Below are positions 32,096 through 42,267 of a DNA stretch of 64,000 nt, piece by piece. The first letter of the stretch is position 1. The number at the start of each line of letters is the position of its first letter. The DNA is taken from NCBI GenBank assembly GCA_019654215.1, contig BPDI01000007.1, forward strand, positions 35,206-99,205, read 5' to 3'. The position numbers and the translations under genes are program-made. The notes below the pieces were generated by a model that was given only the letters and a program-made list of their open reading frames with translations, did not search any database and was not told where the DNA came from. Origin of the DNA: Gammaproteobacteria bacterium. GTDB taxonomy: Bacteria; Pseudomonadota; Gammaproteobacteria; Pseudomonadales; Pseudohongiellaceae.

Positions 32096-32713
32096 ATGCC
32101 TGTAAAACTAATTAAAAATCTAACCATCGCCATTGGTTTGCTGGCATTTCTATATGCATGCAGCAATGTAGCTCCGCGGGCGTCGGAAAATGTTGTGTGG
32201 GATCAACAAAGAGATTTACTGGAAGAACTTGGTGCCTGGCAATTAAGAGGACGGGTCAATGTCAGATACAATGATGAAAATCATACTCCACGAATTCAAT
32301 GGCAGCAGTTAGATGAGAATTACAACATTCGTCTATGGGGAACTTTTAACGCCGGCAATACCCGAATCATTGGCAGAACTGGTTCTGTCACCATGGAACA
32401 TGACGGCGAACTATTTCGAGCAAATACACCGGAAGATTTAATCTTGCAACAACTCGGTTACGAATTACCAGTTTCTTACCTAGAATATTGGATCCGCGGA
32501 CTGCCAGCTCCTGATTCAAATGCAGATATGACATTCAACGAACTTAATCAGTTATCTTTAATGATTCAGGATGGATGGACAATCAACTATATTGATCCGC
32601 GCCAATATGGTGAACTAACACTTCCTCGTCGTGTTGAAGTAACCCGTCCACAGAACGATATTCGATTACGCTTCGTGGGATTGAATTGGGTTTTAAATCC
32701 CGAAGTCAATTAA
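32096..32713 (+). CDS. lolB: Outer-membrane lipoprotein receptor LolB
   Basis: Receives lipoproteins from the periplasmic carrier LolA and inserts them into the outer membrane. 205 residues from ATG 32096, with a signal peptide and lipobox (IAIGLLAFLYAC). Mature features of the family are AWQLRGRVNVRYNDENHTPR, the central IQWQQLDENYNIRLWGTF, and the GYELPVSYLEYWIRGLP helix-strand segment. Placing between the TPR gene and ispE is diagnostic. The Met at 32096 is preferred over an earlier one because the signal peptide starts there. Confidence 0.93.
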   Translation: MPVKLIKNLTIAIGLLAFLYACSNVAPRASENVVWDQQRDLLEELGAWQLRGRVNVRYNDENHTPRIQWQQLDENYNIRLWGTFNAGNTRIIGRTGSVTMEHDGELFRANTPEDLILQQLGYELPVSYLEYWIRGLPAPDSNADMTFNELNQLSLMIQDGWTINYIDPRQYGELTLPRRVEVTRPQNDIRLRFVGLNWVLNPEVN

Positions 32714-32723
32714 TCACTAATTA

Positions 32724-33560
32724 ATGAGCGACCAAACCCTAACCTTACTTTCCCCTGCCAAACTCAATCTCTTTCTCCATATCTTAGGGCGAAGAGACGA
32801 CGGCTATCATGAACTGCAATCCTTGTTCCAACTATTGGATTATGGAGATGTGCTAGAGATTAATCCTGAAGATTCAGAACTACTTTCTCTCCATATCACA
32901 GCTGAGTCTCCGATTAAGTCCATTTCAATGGACGATAACCTGATTCTCAAAGCCGCCCAACTTCTCAGAAAAGCAAGCGGAAAACCAAATTTGGGTGCCA
33001 GCATCAGCATTACTAAACGAATTCCCATTGGCGCCGGATTGGGTGGCGGCAGCAGCAACGCAGCGATAACTCTGCGAGGACTCAACCAAGTATGGCAATG
33101 CGGTCTTTCCGATATCGAACTTGCTAAATTAGGTCTCCAACTGGGGGCCGATGTGCCGGTATTTATCCAGGGTAAATCCGCCTGGGCTGAAGGCGTGGGA
33201 GAGCGCCTGGTGCCAATAGAAATCGAGCCCTACTGGTACTTAGTAATCACCCCAGATTGCCCGGTTTCCACGGCTCGAATATTTTCTCAGGAAAATTTGA
33301 CACGGAACTCTCCAGCCATCAAAATGGCCGACTTTCTGGCGGGCAGGGCTAGAAATGACTGCGAAAAAGTGACCCGAAATTTGTACCCCGAGGTGGATCA
33401 AGTCCTGAATTGGCTCAGCCAATTCGGTGAAGCTAGAATGACTGGAACTGGATCGGCAGTCTTCGCTAAATATGAGAGTGAAGCCCCTGCCCGAGAAGTA
33501 TTTGCGAATTGCCCATCAGGCTTGAAAGGATTCATCGCTAAGGGTATTAATTCGCATTAG
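32724..33560 (+). CDS. ispE: 4-diphosphocytidyl-2-C-methyl-D-erythritol kinase
   Basis: Phosphorylates CDP-ME in the non-mevalonate isoprenoid pathway. 278 residues, intact. GHMP-kinase marks are SPAKLNLFLHILGRRDDGYH at the start, the ATP loop IPIGAGLGGGSSNAA (about residues 96-110), LGADVPVFIQG with the catalytic Asp, and MTGTGSAVFAKY near the end. It starts 11 bases after the lolB stop. The downstream gene is tRNA(Gln). Confidence 0.97.
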   Translation: MSDQTLTLLSPAKLNLFLHILGRRDDGYHELQSLFQLLDYGDVLEINPEDSELLSLHITAESPIKSISMDDNLILKAAQLLRKASGKPNLGASISITKRIPIGAGLGGGSSNAAITLRGLNQVWQCGLSDIELAKLGLQLGADVPVFIQGKSAWAEGVGERLVPIEIEPYWYLVITPDCPVSTARIFSQENLTRNSPAIKMADFLAGRARNDCEKVTRNLYPEVDQVLNWLSQFGEARMTGTGSAVFAKYESEAPAREVFANCPSGLKGFIAKGINSH

Positions 33561-33584
33561 GCTGAGAGGAGCCGAATGATTTTT

Positions 33585-33659
33585 TGGGGTGTCGCCAAGT
33601 GGTAAGGCACAAGGTTTTGATCCTTGCATTCGTTGGTTCGAATCCAGCCACCCCAGCCA
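33585..33659 (+). tRNA. tRNA-Gln (anticodon TTG)
   Basis: Complete cloverleaf of 75 bases including CCA. The acceptor pair is TGGGGTG with CACCCCA, the T-loop is GGTTCGAATCC, and the anticodon loop TTTTGAT has TTG at 33617-33619. It sits between ispE and prs, as in Pseudomonas, and is encoded with its CCA end. Confidence 0.97.
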
Positions 33660-33710
33660 TTTTTGAAGACCAAACATGCGATAAAGAAATTAAAGTCCAA
33701 GGAATTAAGA

Positions 33711-34663
33711 GTGGCAACAAATTTAATGGTCTTTACTGGCAATGCTAATCCGGCATTAGCGGATGCTATTGCCAAAAATATTGGTGTTCCCTTAGGTCAT
33801 GCCAGTTTTGGGTAAGTTTAGCGACGGTGAAGTATCCGTTGAATTAAATGAAAACGTTCGGGGTAAAGACGTTTTCATTATTCAACCAACTTGCGCACCA
33901 ACTAACGAAAGCATTATGGAATTGCTGTTAATGGCAGATGCTCTGCACCGTGCTTCGGCGAACCGCATCACTGCAGTGATTCCTTATTTCGGATATGCGC
34001 GACAGGATCGTCGTGTGCGCTCGGCCCGAGTTGCCATCAGCGCCAAAGTTGTTGCCGACATGATCAGTGCCGTAGGCGTTAATCGCGTACTGACAGTTGA
34101 TCTACATGCTGAGCAGATCCAGGGATTTTTCAGTATTCCGGTGGACAACGTTTACGGTTCGCCAGTCCCGACTGATGACATAGAGCGTCAGCGTTATGAG
34201 AATTTTAAATTTTAGTATCGCCAGACGTTGGCGGCGTGGTTCGAGCAAGAGCAGTCGCTAAGCAACTTAATGTTGATCTGGCGATTATCGATAAGCGTCG
34301 TCCAACCGCCAATGAAGCACAGATTATGCACATCATCGGTGATGTTAACGATCGTTGTTGTTTTATCGTAGACGAATGGTGGATACTGCCGGCACGCTGT
34401 GTAAAGCAGCGGATGCGCTGAAAGAACACGGTGCTAACAAAGTTGTGGCCTATTGTACTCATCCGATACTCTCTGGCCCAGCGTTGGAGAATATCGAAGG
34501 TTCGAGTCTGGATTCGTTAGTAGTAACAGACACGATTCCTTTAAGCGATGCTGCGAAAGCATGCTCTTATATTCGTCAGTTATCGATGGCTAAATTACTC
34601 GCCGAATCGATTCGACGAGTGAGTAACGAAGAATCCATTAGCGCAATGTTTGATAACACCTAG
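33711..34663 (+). CDS. prs: Ribose-phosphate pyrophosphokinase, three frameshifts
   Basis: Makes PRPP from ribose-5-phosphate and ATP for nucleotide, histidine and tryptophan synthesis; about 317 residues. Marks: [48 protein letters not shown] (ATP-binding), [15 protein letters not shown], and [19 protein letters not shown] with DKRRP. Further on VVDTAGTL, the phosphoribosyl loop, is interrupted. The breaks are at the G-run near 33817, the A-run near 34210 and near 34372. GTG at 33711 follows AAGGA and gives the standard amino end. Confidence 0.95.
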
Positions 34664-34809
34664 CGGAGCAATATTTGCTAGATAGCGCCGGGTAAACCGA
34701 ACAGCGGTTTCAAAGGAACCGATGTTCTTATTTATGAACCTTTCATGAAGTTGGTCGCAAACTTCTTGGACAAAAAGCAACTCATAGAGCTGCTTATTAG
34801 GAGACAATC

Positions 34810-35526
34810 ATGTCAAATGAAGAATTTGAACTGAATTGTTCGGTCAGAACAGATTTTGGGGAAAGGTGCGAGCCGCCGCCTGCGTCGTCTGAACGATTCA
34901 ATTCCCGCCATTTTATATGGCGGTAAAAAAGAGGCAGTTTCATTAACTATTGCCCGTAAAGATATGGCTAAGGCAACAGAGAATGAGGCGTTCTTTTCTC
35001 ATATTATTAGCCTTAATATCGACAGCAAGAAGGAACCAGCAGTAATCAAGGCGTGCAACGTCACCCAGCAAAGCCGTTTATCCTTCATGCCGATTTTCAG
35101 CGCGTGGATATGAAGCAAGAAATCCAAGTGAAAGTCCCAATCCACTTTATTAATGAAGATAAGTGTGTGGGTGTCAAACTCGATGGCGGCAGCATCCGCC
35201 ACACTCTCAACGAGATAGAAATTGTGTGCTTGCCGAAAGACTTGCCTGAGTACATCGAAGTGGATATGGAAAACATCAAACTCGGCGATTCTGTTCACCT
35301 TTCTGACCTCACCTTCCCTGAAGGTGTGCGCAGTGTAGCCCTTTCTCAAGGTGATGAAAACGACCTAAATGTAGCTAGGGTGCAGCAGCCACGAGGCGCT
35401 ATGGAAGATGAAGAAGAAGCAGCGGCAGCTGAAGGTGAAGAATCAGTAGAAGGCGAATCTCCTGCAGAAGGAGAGGGTGGCGATTCCGGCGACGAAGAGT
35501 CTTCCGGGGACGGCGACGACTCTTAA
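34810..35526 (+). CDS. rplY: Ribosomal protein L25 (CTC form), two frameshifts
   Basis: 5S-rRNA-binding large-subunit protein of the longer Ctc-type, about 238 residues. The start [20 protein letters not shown] leads into [19 protein letters not shown], then [17 protein letters not shown], then the second domain [20 protein letters not shown] with [16 protein letters not shown]. The acidic Glu/Asp/Gly/Ser tail (about the last 45 residues) is usual in marine relatives. Breaks lie at the G-run near 34858 and near 35052. Confidence 0.95.
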
Positions 35527-35562
35527 TCTGTTGGCTCTGCCAGGGAGTCCGGGTAAAAGAAA

Positions 35563-36147
35563 ATGCCGGATCATCCATTAAAGCTGATTGTGGGTTTGGG
35601 AAATCCAGGCCCACAACACGATTCCAATCGTCATAATGCAGGCGTTATTTTTCTGCACCATCTCAGTAAAGCTTATGGTGGAAAACTACGTGGCGAGTCG
35701 AAATTTTTCGGCGAATTCACCTCGATCAATATCGATGGTAACGATATTAAACTACTATTCCCTGCTACTTTCATGAACCACAGTGGTAAGTCGGTAGCTT
35801 CCGTGTGCAAGTTTTTCAAGATTACACCGGAAAACATGTTGGTAGCCTACGATGAAATCGATTTTGATGTTGGAGTAACCCGCTTTAAAAAAGGTGGCGG
35901 TCACGGCGGTCACAATGGTATTCGAGACATCATCAATGCGCTCGGCGGAAAGAAAGAGTTTTTTCGTTTGCGCATTGGCGTAGGACATCCAGGGCATAAG
36001 TCTATGGTGTCGAACTATGTGCTAAGCGATCCATCGCGATCGGAAGCAGATGCCATCATAAGAGATATTGAAGATGCAATTCGTGTTATCCCCAAAGCAG
36101 TAACTGGTGAATGGGAAGAAGCCATGCGTTTACTTCATACGGAATAA
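35563..36147 (+). CDS. pth: Peptidyl-tRNA hydrolase
   Basis: Frees tRNA from dropped-off peptidyl-tRNA; 194 residues, intact. Catalytic residues can be placed in LIVGLGNPGPQHDSNRHNAG (Asn and His), YDEIDFDVG (Asp) and GGHGGHNGIRDI (Asn). It follows rplY by 36 bases and precedes ychF by 22, an invariant order in this group. Confidence 0.97.
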   Translation: MPDHPLKLIVGLGNPGPQHDSNRHNAGVIFLHHLSKAYGGKLRGESKFFGEFTSINIDGNDIKLLFPATFMNHSGKSVASVCKFFKITPENMLVAYDEIDFDVGVTRFKKGGGHGGHNGIRDIINALGGKKEFFRLRIGVGHPGHKSMVSNYVLSDPSRSEADAIIRDIEDAIRVIPKAVTGEWEEAMRLLHTE

Positions 36148-36169
36148 AGATTTAAGAAAGAAATAATAA

Positions 36170-37261
36170 ATGGCTGTTAAATGTGGAATCGTAGGTTTAC
36201 CCAATGTTGGTAAATCAACTCTATTCAATGCCTTAACCAAGGCAGGCATTGCTGCTGAAAATTTTCCTTTCTGCACGATCGAACCAAACTCCGGAATCGT
36301 TTCAATTCCAGATGACCGGTTAGATAAAATTGCAGGTATAGTAAATCCACTAAAAGTCATACCTACTACAGTTGAGTTTACAGATATTGCTGGTCTAGTT
36401 GCAGGCGCATCTAAAGGTGAAGGTCTGGGCAACCAATTCCTCGCAAATATCCGTGAGACCGATGCCATTGCCCATGTGGTTCGTTGTTTTGAAGATGAAA
36501 ACGTCACTCACGTTTCCGATCAAATCAATTCTGCAGCGGATATCGAAACCATAAACACCGAACTGGCATTAGCAGATTTAGAAACTGTAGAGAAAAATCT
36601 GGATCGAGTTATTCGTGTCGCTAAGAGTGGTGATAAAGATGCACAACGTCAGGTGCAATTGTTAGAAAAAGTTAAACTTCATCTCGATGAAGCAAAACCA
36701 GTACGAACTTTGGAGCTATATAAAGAAGAACAAAGCGATCTTTATCAATTACATCTACTGACTGCTAAACCAGTAATGTATATCGCTAACGTAGATGAGG
36801 ATGGTTTCGAAAATAATCCACACCTGAAAAAAGTGCGGGAGATCGCCAATAGCGAAGGCGCAGAAGTGGTAGCCATTTGCAATAAGCTGGAAGCAGAGAT
36901 TGCCGAGCTGGAAGATGATGAGAAGGCCGAATTTCTGCAGGACCTGGGTATGGGCGAACCAGGATTAGATCGCGTTATCCGTGCTGGCTACAAACTACTG
37001 GGATTACAGACCTACTTTACGGCCGGCGAAAAAGAAGCGCGGGCCTGGACTGTAAAGCAAGGGGCCACAGCACCGGCAGCGGCGGGAGTAATTCACACCG
37101 ATTTTGAAAAAGGTTTTATCCGTGCCGAAGTCGTTGGCTATGATGCCTACATCGAGAATCAAGGCGAGTTAGGCGCAAAAGACGCAGGTAAGTGGCGCCT
37201 GGAAGGTAAAGAATATATTGTGCAGGACGGCGATGTGATTCATTTCCGTTTCAACGTGTAA
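36170..37261 (+). CDS. ychF: Redox-sensitive ribosome-binding ATPase YchF
   Basis: OBG-like ATPase of 363 residues that binds ribosomes and is inhibited under oxidative stress. Motifs: G1 [14 protein letters not shown] at residues about 7-20; G2/G3 [20 protein letters not shown], with Asp instead of Asn in the later NVDEDGF G4 segment typical of ATP preference; and the C-terminal TGS domain ([20 protein letters not shown]). Intact. It closes the plus-strand housekeeping operon. Confidence 0.97.
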   Translation: MAVKCGIVGLPNVGKSTLFNALTKAGIAAENFPFCTIEPNSGIVSIPDDRLDKIAGIVNPLKVIPTTVEFTDIAGLVAGASKGEGLGNQFLANIRETDAIAHVVRCFEDENVTHVSDQINSAADIETINTELALADLETVEKNLDRVIRVAKSGDKDAQRQVQLLEKVKLHLDEAKPVRTLELYKEEQSDLYQLHLLTAKPVMYIANVDEDGFENNPHLKKVREIANSEGAEVVAICNKLEAEIAELEDDEKAEFLQDLGMGEPGLDRVIRAGYKLLGLQTYFTAGEKEARAWTVKQGATAPAAAGVIHTDFEKGFIRAEVVGYDAYIENQGELGAKDAGKWRLEGKEYIVQDGDVIHFRFNV

Positions 37262-37273
37262 GTGGAGTTTCTA

Positions 37274-38647
37274 GTGAAAAGAATAAAAATCGGAATTATT
37301 ACACTGAGTTTTATATTTATCTCTGCAATTAATGCGCAGACTCTCGAAGATGAGGCGGTTAGATGGCTGCAGGAATTTATCCGCATCGACACTATTAACC
37401 CTCCAGGCAATGAATACCGTGCTGTCGATTTTTATGCGGCAATTTTTGAAGCTGAAGGCATCGAGTACGAAACTGCAGAAAGCGCAACTGGTCGAGGCAA
37501 TATCTGGGCACGTCTCAAAGGTGGCGACGAACCGGGATTAATTCTCCTGCAACATACAGATGTTGTTCCTGCCGAAGAAGAATTCTGGACTATTGATCCC
37601 CTCTCTGGTGATATTCGCGACGGCATTATTCTTGGTCGCGGGACTCGTGACATGAAAGGTCTCGGCATCATACAACTTGCTACCTTTCTCAGCTTACATC
37701 GTTCTGGTGTTGAACTTAATCGAGATGTGATTTTCTTAGCGACCGCCGACGAAGAAGCTGGCGGTTACTTTGGTGTTGGCTGGCTGATTGAGAACAGACC
37801 AGAAATCTTTGACGACGCTGGTATTTTGCTCAATGAAGGCGGCGGCGGCAGCAGCAACGAAGACGGTGATGTGGTTTTCAGCATCGAAGTTACGCAGAAA
37901 GTTCCGGTGTGGTTGCGCTTGAATGCAATTGATACACCAGGTCATGGATCATCACCTCGCACAACAAGTTCAGTTACGCGAATCGTACAAGCACTGAATC
38001 TTTTATTAGAAAACCCCTTCCCTCCTCGCATCATTGGGCCCGTGTCTGATTACTTTTCAGAACTCTCGGTTGATATGGGCGAAGAATGGGGGCCATCCTA
38101 TGCAAATATAAGCAATGCGATTAATGAGCCTGCATTTGTGGATAGACTTCATGCAGCGCGACCAGGACATAACTCGCTTATTCGTGACACGTGCTCTATG
38201 ACACGCATGAGCGGTTCAAACAAGATCAACGTTATTCCGCCGGAGGCTTGGGCGGAATTAGATTGTCGAATATTACCTGACAAACCATCACAACAATTCA
38301 TAAGCGAATTAGAAGACTTGATTGGCGGCACTGGTGTTACTATCGAAACCATTATGGCTTTTACACCAGCGATTTCAGAAACAAATACGCGATTGTTCGC
38401 GGCAATTGAATCCGTAACTCAGGAACTACATCCTGGTTCCCGAGTATTGCCGTCTGTAAGCACTGGATTTACCGACAGTCACTTTACTCGTGATCTTGGA
38501 ATTGTCAGCTATGGATTCAACCCCTTGATCACTGGCCATGAAGATCACACTGGTGTTCATGGCAATGATGAACAGGTCCCCGAAGACGCGTTCCGCCGCG
38601 CAGTTGGTGACTTCTACGCTGTTGTGCGCAACGTGGTAATCGACTAG
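37274..38647 (+). CDS. Exported M20-family metallopeptidase
   Basis: Di-zinc exopeptidase or deacylase of the M20 family, about 457 residues, with a signal peptide (GIITLSFIFISAINAQ). Metal ligands are visible: LLQHTDVVPA (His), GRGTRDMKGL (Asp), ATADEEAGG (catalytic Glu-Glu), VLPSVSTGFTDSHF, and the C-terminal LITGHEDHTGVHGNDEQV (His). The start is GTG at 37274, six bases after GGAG; an earlier GTG at 37262 is less likely. It is directly behind ychF and may be read through from that operon. Substrate unknown. Confidence 0.88.
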   Translation: MKRIKIGIITLSFIFISAINAQTLEDEAVRWLQEFIRIDTINPPGNEYRAVDFYAAIFEAEGIEYETAESATGRGNIWARLKGGDEPGLILLQHTDVVPAEEEFWTIDPLSGDIRDGIILGRGTRDMKGLGIIQLATFLSLHRSGVELNRDVIFLATADEEAGGYFGVGWLIENRPEIFDDAGILLNEGGGGSSNEDGDVVFSIEVTQKVPVWLRLNAIDTPGHGSSPRTTSSVTRIVQALNLLLENPFPPRIIGPVSDYFSELSVDMGEEWGPSYANISNAINEPAFVDRLHAARPGHNSLIRDTCSMTRMSGSNKINVIPPEAWAELDCRILPDKPSQQFISELEDLIGGTGVTIETIMAFTPAISETNTRLFAAIESVTQELHPGSRVLPSVSTGFTDSHFTRDLGIVSYGFNPLITGHEDHTGVHGNDEQVPEDAFRRAVGDFYAVVRNVVID

Positions 38648-38658
38648 CTAACTTGACA

Positions 38659-38680
38659 TTTTGGCGCCAAATCGCCAAAA
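38659..38680. repeat. Inverted repeat after the M20 gene
   Basis: TTTTGGCG and CGCCAAAA flank a six-base loop. The left arm also sits inside a perfect 12-base palindrome (TTTGGCGCCAAA, 38660-38671). It is 12 bases after the M20 stop, so it may be a terminator or operator. No U-run supports termination. Confidence 0.45.
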
Positions 38681-38790
38681 TTCGCGGCCTTCCGGCATTC
38701 TAGATCCTTAATTTCATGCCAAATTGAAGGAAGAAAATTTGGAAATACGGTGATGAAGATGCGTGAGCTGGAAGCTGCAGTCCAAATTTT

Positions 38791-38867
38791 GGCTATGTAG
38801 CTCAGCTGGTTAGAGCACAGCATTCATAATGCTGGGGTCGGTGGTTCAAGTCCACCCATAGCTACCA
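38791..38867 (+). tRNA. tRNA-Met (anticodon CAT, elongator type)
   Basis: Complete 77-base cloverleaf including CCA. Acceptor GGCTATG pairs with CATAGCT (first pair G-T). The anticodon stem is CAGCA/TGCTG and the loop TTCATAA has CAT at 38825-38827. The first pair is not the C-A mismatch of initiator tRNA and the anticodon stem lacks the three G-C pairs, so I call elongator Met. Confidence 0.95.
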
Positions 38868-38875
38868 TATTATCA

Positions 38876-38923
38876 ATAGGTTAGGCACGAACTTCATTCA
38901 ATAGTAGCTTCGTTCTAACCTAT
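38876..38923 (+). repeat. Hairpin just downstream of tRNA-Met
   Basis: ATAGGTTAG pairs with CTAACCTAT, and ACGAA pairs further in with TTCGT. The 14-bp stem, with 2 versus 1 unpaired bases, starts nine bases after the tRNA CCA. It could be a processing signal for the tRNA 3' end. The true terminator follows at 38976. Confidence 0.5.
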
Positions 38924-38975
38924 GAGTCTCCAAAATACCTAATCGTTTAAAAAAATCTCCACAAACAACGGCAAC

Positions 38976-39002
38976 AAAAAAGCCCCATACTAGGGGCTTT
39001 TT
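38976..39002 (+). terminator. Rho-independent terminator after tRNA-Met
   Basis: AAAAAGCCCC pairs with GGGGCTTTTT around a six-base loop with a T-run after it. It closes the tRNA transcript. It is also near-symmetric and could stop the converging minus-strand gene that ends at 39136. Confidence 0.85.
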
Positions 39003-39135
39003 CAAAAGGGCCTAGCGAAGGATTGGGATCATCAAGTCAGTTCTTCATTATTCGATTAAACAGAACTCAAACTTATGAATTTTTCCCTACTTTCTCATCA
39101 CTACTGTTAACATCAATAGAGACCGCTTGCTTGAA

Positions 39136-40201
39136 TTAGTTTCTACTTCCAGGTTGAGAAATCCCAGCAGCATCTCTCTCAGCAGAAGACATCTGATTCT
39201 CACCTAAGACACCTAGAGTAGCGAATACTCTGTTCATTTCTTCTTCATTTAGATCTGCCAAAAATGTGTCAGCAGCAATCCTCCAGGCGTCAATATCATC
39301 ATCCTGTGCCGCTGCTCCGAGACTTCAAGCATTTCCAGCCTATCACTACTAATAGATGGAGGTCTGTTCCATGACGCACCCGCAGCACCATCAGTGGTGA
39401 CTATAGCCTCTACAACTTCTCCATCGACGCCTGTCGAATCAGAAATACCTTGGATTTCATCACTTGAGGGGCGCGCTTCACCGCCTTGCCCTGACAAATC
39501 GCTCTCACTGCCCTCCCAATTAAATTGAGTTAACGCAAATGATACTTTTCTGATGCGATCAGCAAATTTTCCCCTTCCCCATCCAGCATGGGTTCGGAAT
39601 TTCAATATCGGCTGTTCGATATGGAAGCCAAAAATTTAAACCAGCGAAGGGGCCATTTGAAGAATCAACAAACCAGACATGCAGCATATGCAGAGTCTCG
39701 CCATCATTTGCAAACTGAGGATGATCATGCCATGACGCAAACTCGCTCTCAAAGGGAAGTTGAACGTCAGTATCCGGCACATCAACAAAGGCGTAAGCTG
39801 CACCAACCAATTTTTCTTCCCCATCTATCGGAGAAAACAATAATTGATTGGGCAGATCAATATTGTAGTCCTTGTCTAATCCCATCGACAGATTGACATA
39901 GTGGATACCCATTCCGGGTATATCACCTAAAGCAGGGAAAAACCCTGCAGCTATCGCCGATTCAGGAGTATTTAACCCTGACAAATCTTGATGCAAATTT
40001 GAGAACCGCTGCTTATCCTTCTCAGACAGACCATTCCACGGAGGATTGCCATGTTAGTGCAGCTAACCGCTGGACCCATATGCGCGTGGCCGTGTCGCCG
40101 TGATCAGCGTGGTTTCCATGCGACTGCCCCAAAACACTCAAAGGACTCATAATCACTGAAAATAGAATAATTATGGCCCCCAGTTTTATTTTTTCGATCA
40201 T
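39136..40201 (-). CDS. Secreted His-rich protein of unknown function, several frameshifts
   Basis: I do not recognise this family. Reassembled it would be about 355 residues. It has a signal peptide (GAIIILFSVIMSPLSVLGQ) and a His-rich mature start, HGNHADHGDTA, which suggests metal binding. The middle reads MGIHYVNLSMGLDKDYNID, LLFSPIDGEEKLVGAAYAFV and FASWHDHPQFANDGETLHML, with HVWFVDSSNGPFAGLNFWLP. At the C-terminal end a helical, Asp/Glu-rich region ends ISQPGSRN. Breaks are at about 40055, about 39570 and about 39310. It lies just past the terminator of tRNA-Met and is transcribed alone. Confidence 0.6.
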
Positions 40202-40423
40202 TGCATACCCCTTAATTTCAATTACGGGAAAATAATAACGTAACAGTATACCAGTAAATTGCTCAGGTCCTTGCACTTGATTTAATGGCCACGGTTGTCC
40301 TGAGTTCAACTTTTGACTAAGCATTAACCTATTGTCTAAGTGGCTTAGCGAAGATAGTTAGTAGAACCCATATCTACCATATCAAGCAAAGGTTTAGAAA
40401 CAATCTAACCCTTTTTCGTTAAT

Positions 40424-42233
40424 TTAATCTAGTGCGAAAACCCACAATGCCGCCGGCCCAGGCGTTTTAGGAACGAAACCGGAAAACTGGTTTTGTAATC
40501 CTAACCAAATTCCCGTGTGAATATTGAGCTGCCCGGCGACGACGGCCACATACTGTTTGCCATCGACGGCATAAGTTATTGGGAAAGCTGCGGGTATGGC
40601 ATCTAATTGAGTTTCCCAAAGAATCTCACCATTACTTTGATCGAATGCTTTGAGTTTGGAATCAAGATAACCAAGAAAAACTAACCCGCCTGCAGTGGCG
40701 AGACTTGCTGAAGCCGGCACAATTTCTTCGCGATGCTGCCAGGCTAATTCTCTATTCTTGAGATCAATAGCCTGCAGGCGACCATAGTTGCCATCATTAT
40801 CGGGCGCAGGGCGTGTGTCAGCTCTTAAACCACTTGTAAGAAGGGTGCCGCTGCCATCGAGCAAGGTATCCATACACACTTCGAACATAGGTACGAACAA
40901 AGTAACCAGTTTCGTTGTTTATCGATGATGCGTGCCAGTTACGACCACCCTGCCAATAAGGACAGACTGTGCGAATCTCTTCTGCGTCGGGAAAGATATT
41001 CGGATTTGGAATTTTCTCCCCTGTCTCTGGATTGATTGCAGCAAATAAATTTTGAAATCCCGTATCCACTGAGAATAAGTACTGTCCGGTTTCTGCATCG
41101 ACCGCATCGAAGAGAGCAGGCTTACCAGCTGTAACAACAACCTTGCGCGTCTCACCGTTTACATCCAACTCAACGATCGATCTTTCAAATATCCAATCCA
41201 GATCATGCTGATCATTAACGACATGTTGGTAGTACCAGACTAACTCGCCGCTTGCAGGGCGTATTGCTAATGTTGCGTTGGTATAAAGTGCTTCATTGGT
41301 AACGCCATCTATGTTTAAGGGATATAGCAAAGGTGCCGTGTTATAAGTTGGCGATACACCGTAATACACTAAATCCAATTCCGGATCATAGGCCCCAGTA
41401 TTCCATACCGAACCACCCTGCCTTTCTTCTAATGGCATATTGTTCCAAGTATTGCCCCCGGGCTCTCCAGGACGCGGGATCGTATTGAAGCGCCAGGTTT
41501 CCGTTCCGGTTTCCAAATCGATAGCAACGATAAATCCACCACCAGGAACAAAGGATGCGGCCATTCCCTGAATCACTTGACCACCCGCAACCGTGGGAGC
41601 ACTTCTTAACTGATAGCCATCGTAATCTTCCATTTCAATCGCGTGATCCCAGATCACTTCGCCTGAGCGAGCATTTAAGGCCACCATGTGAAAATTAGAA
41701 GTGGGAACCAGTACTTTGTTTTCATGCAGTGCGATGCCAAATTTGTGGCTGGTACCAGCTTCGCCGTCATGACTATAACGCCATAACATATCGCCGTTAG
41801 TTGCATCCAAAGCGAGCACCACATCACCAGCGCTGTACAGAAACATAATTCCATCATGTACTAGCGGCGTTGGCATATTGTTACCAACAGTCACTACCTG
41901 ATTCCAGGCTAATTCCAAATCAACAACGTTTTCCCGATTAATCTGATCGAGATTGGAAAACCCCTGATTGTTGTATGTGCGACGCCAGGTTACCCAATCT
42001 GCGTCGGGTGGGCTCTGCAAGAGTTCGTCTGTGACTGAAGAATAATTACGCAACAAATTAGATGAGTTTGGATCCGCTGTCACAGAAGAAATACCATTGG
42101 CAGCGTTTCTGCCATAACGTTGGATAATTCCACCGCTGGCTTCCGTTGCCTCTTCTTCATTTTGCGCAAAGACGGGAGAGTGAATAAACGAGACTGCAAT
42201 AAAACATAAGAGTGCGAGTGTAATTCGATTCAT
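40424..42233 (-). CDS. PQQ-type quinoprotein dehydrogenase (alcohol dehydrogenase-like), one frameshift
   Basis: Periplasmic beta-propeller oxidoreductase of about 603 residues with a signal peptide (FIAVSFIHSPVFAQ). Blade motifs include ALDATNGDMLWRYSHDG, ALNARSGEVIWDHAI and AIDLETGTETWRFNTIPRPG. The active-site region reads HVVNDQHDLDWIFERSIVEL, like the substrate-side Asp loop of methanol/ethanol-type enzymes. The carboxy part in another frame (from about 40880) ends in SNGEILWETQLDAIPAAF and VVAGQLNIHTG. No heme-binding CxxCH is present in it, so electrons would leave by a separate carrier. Start ATG at 42233 is followed directly by the signal peptide. Confidence 0.86.
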
Positions 42234-42267
42234 TTTTTCTCCCGACTGATCACGGACTTTATCTGGC

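Noticed and set aside
33711..34663. prs as a real pseudogene
   Set aside because: It is essential, lies in a conserved operon, and its three breaks are single-base, with two in homopolymers.
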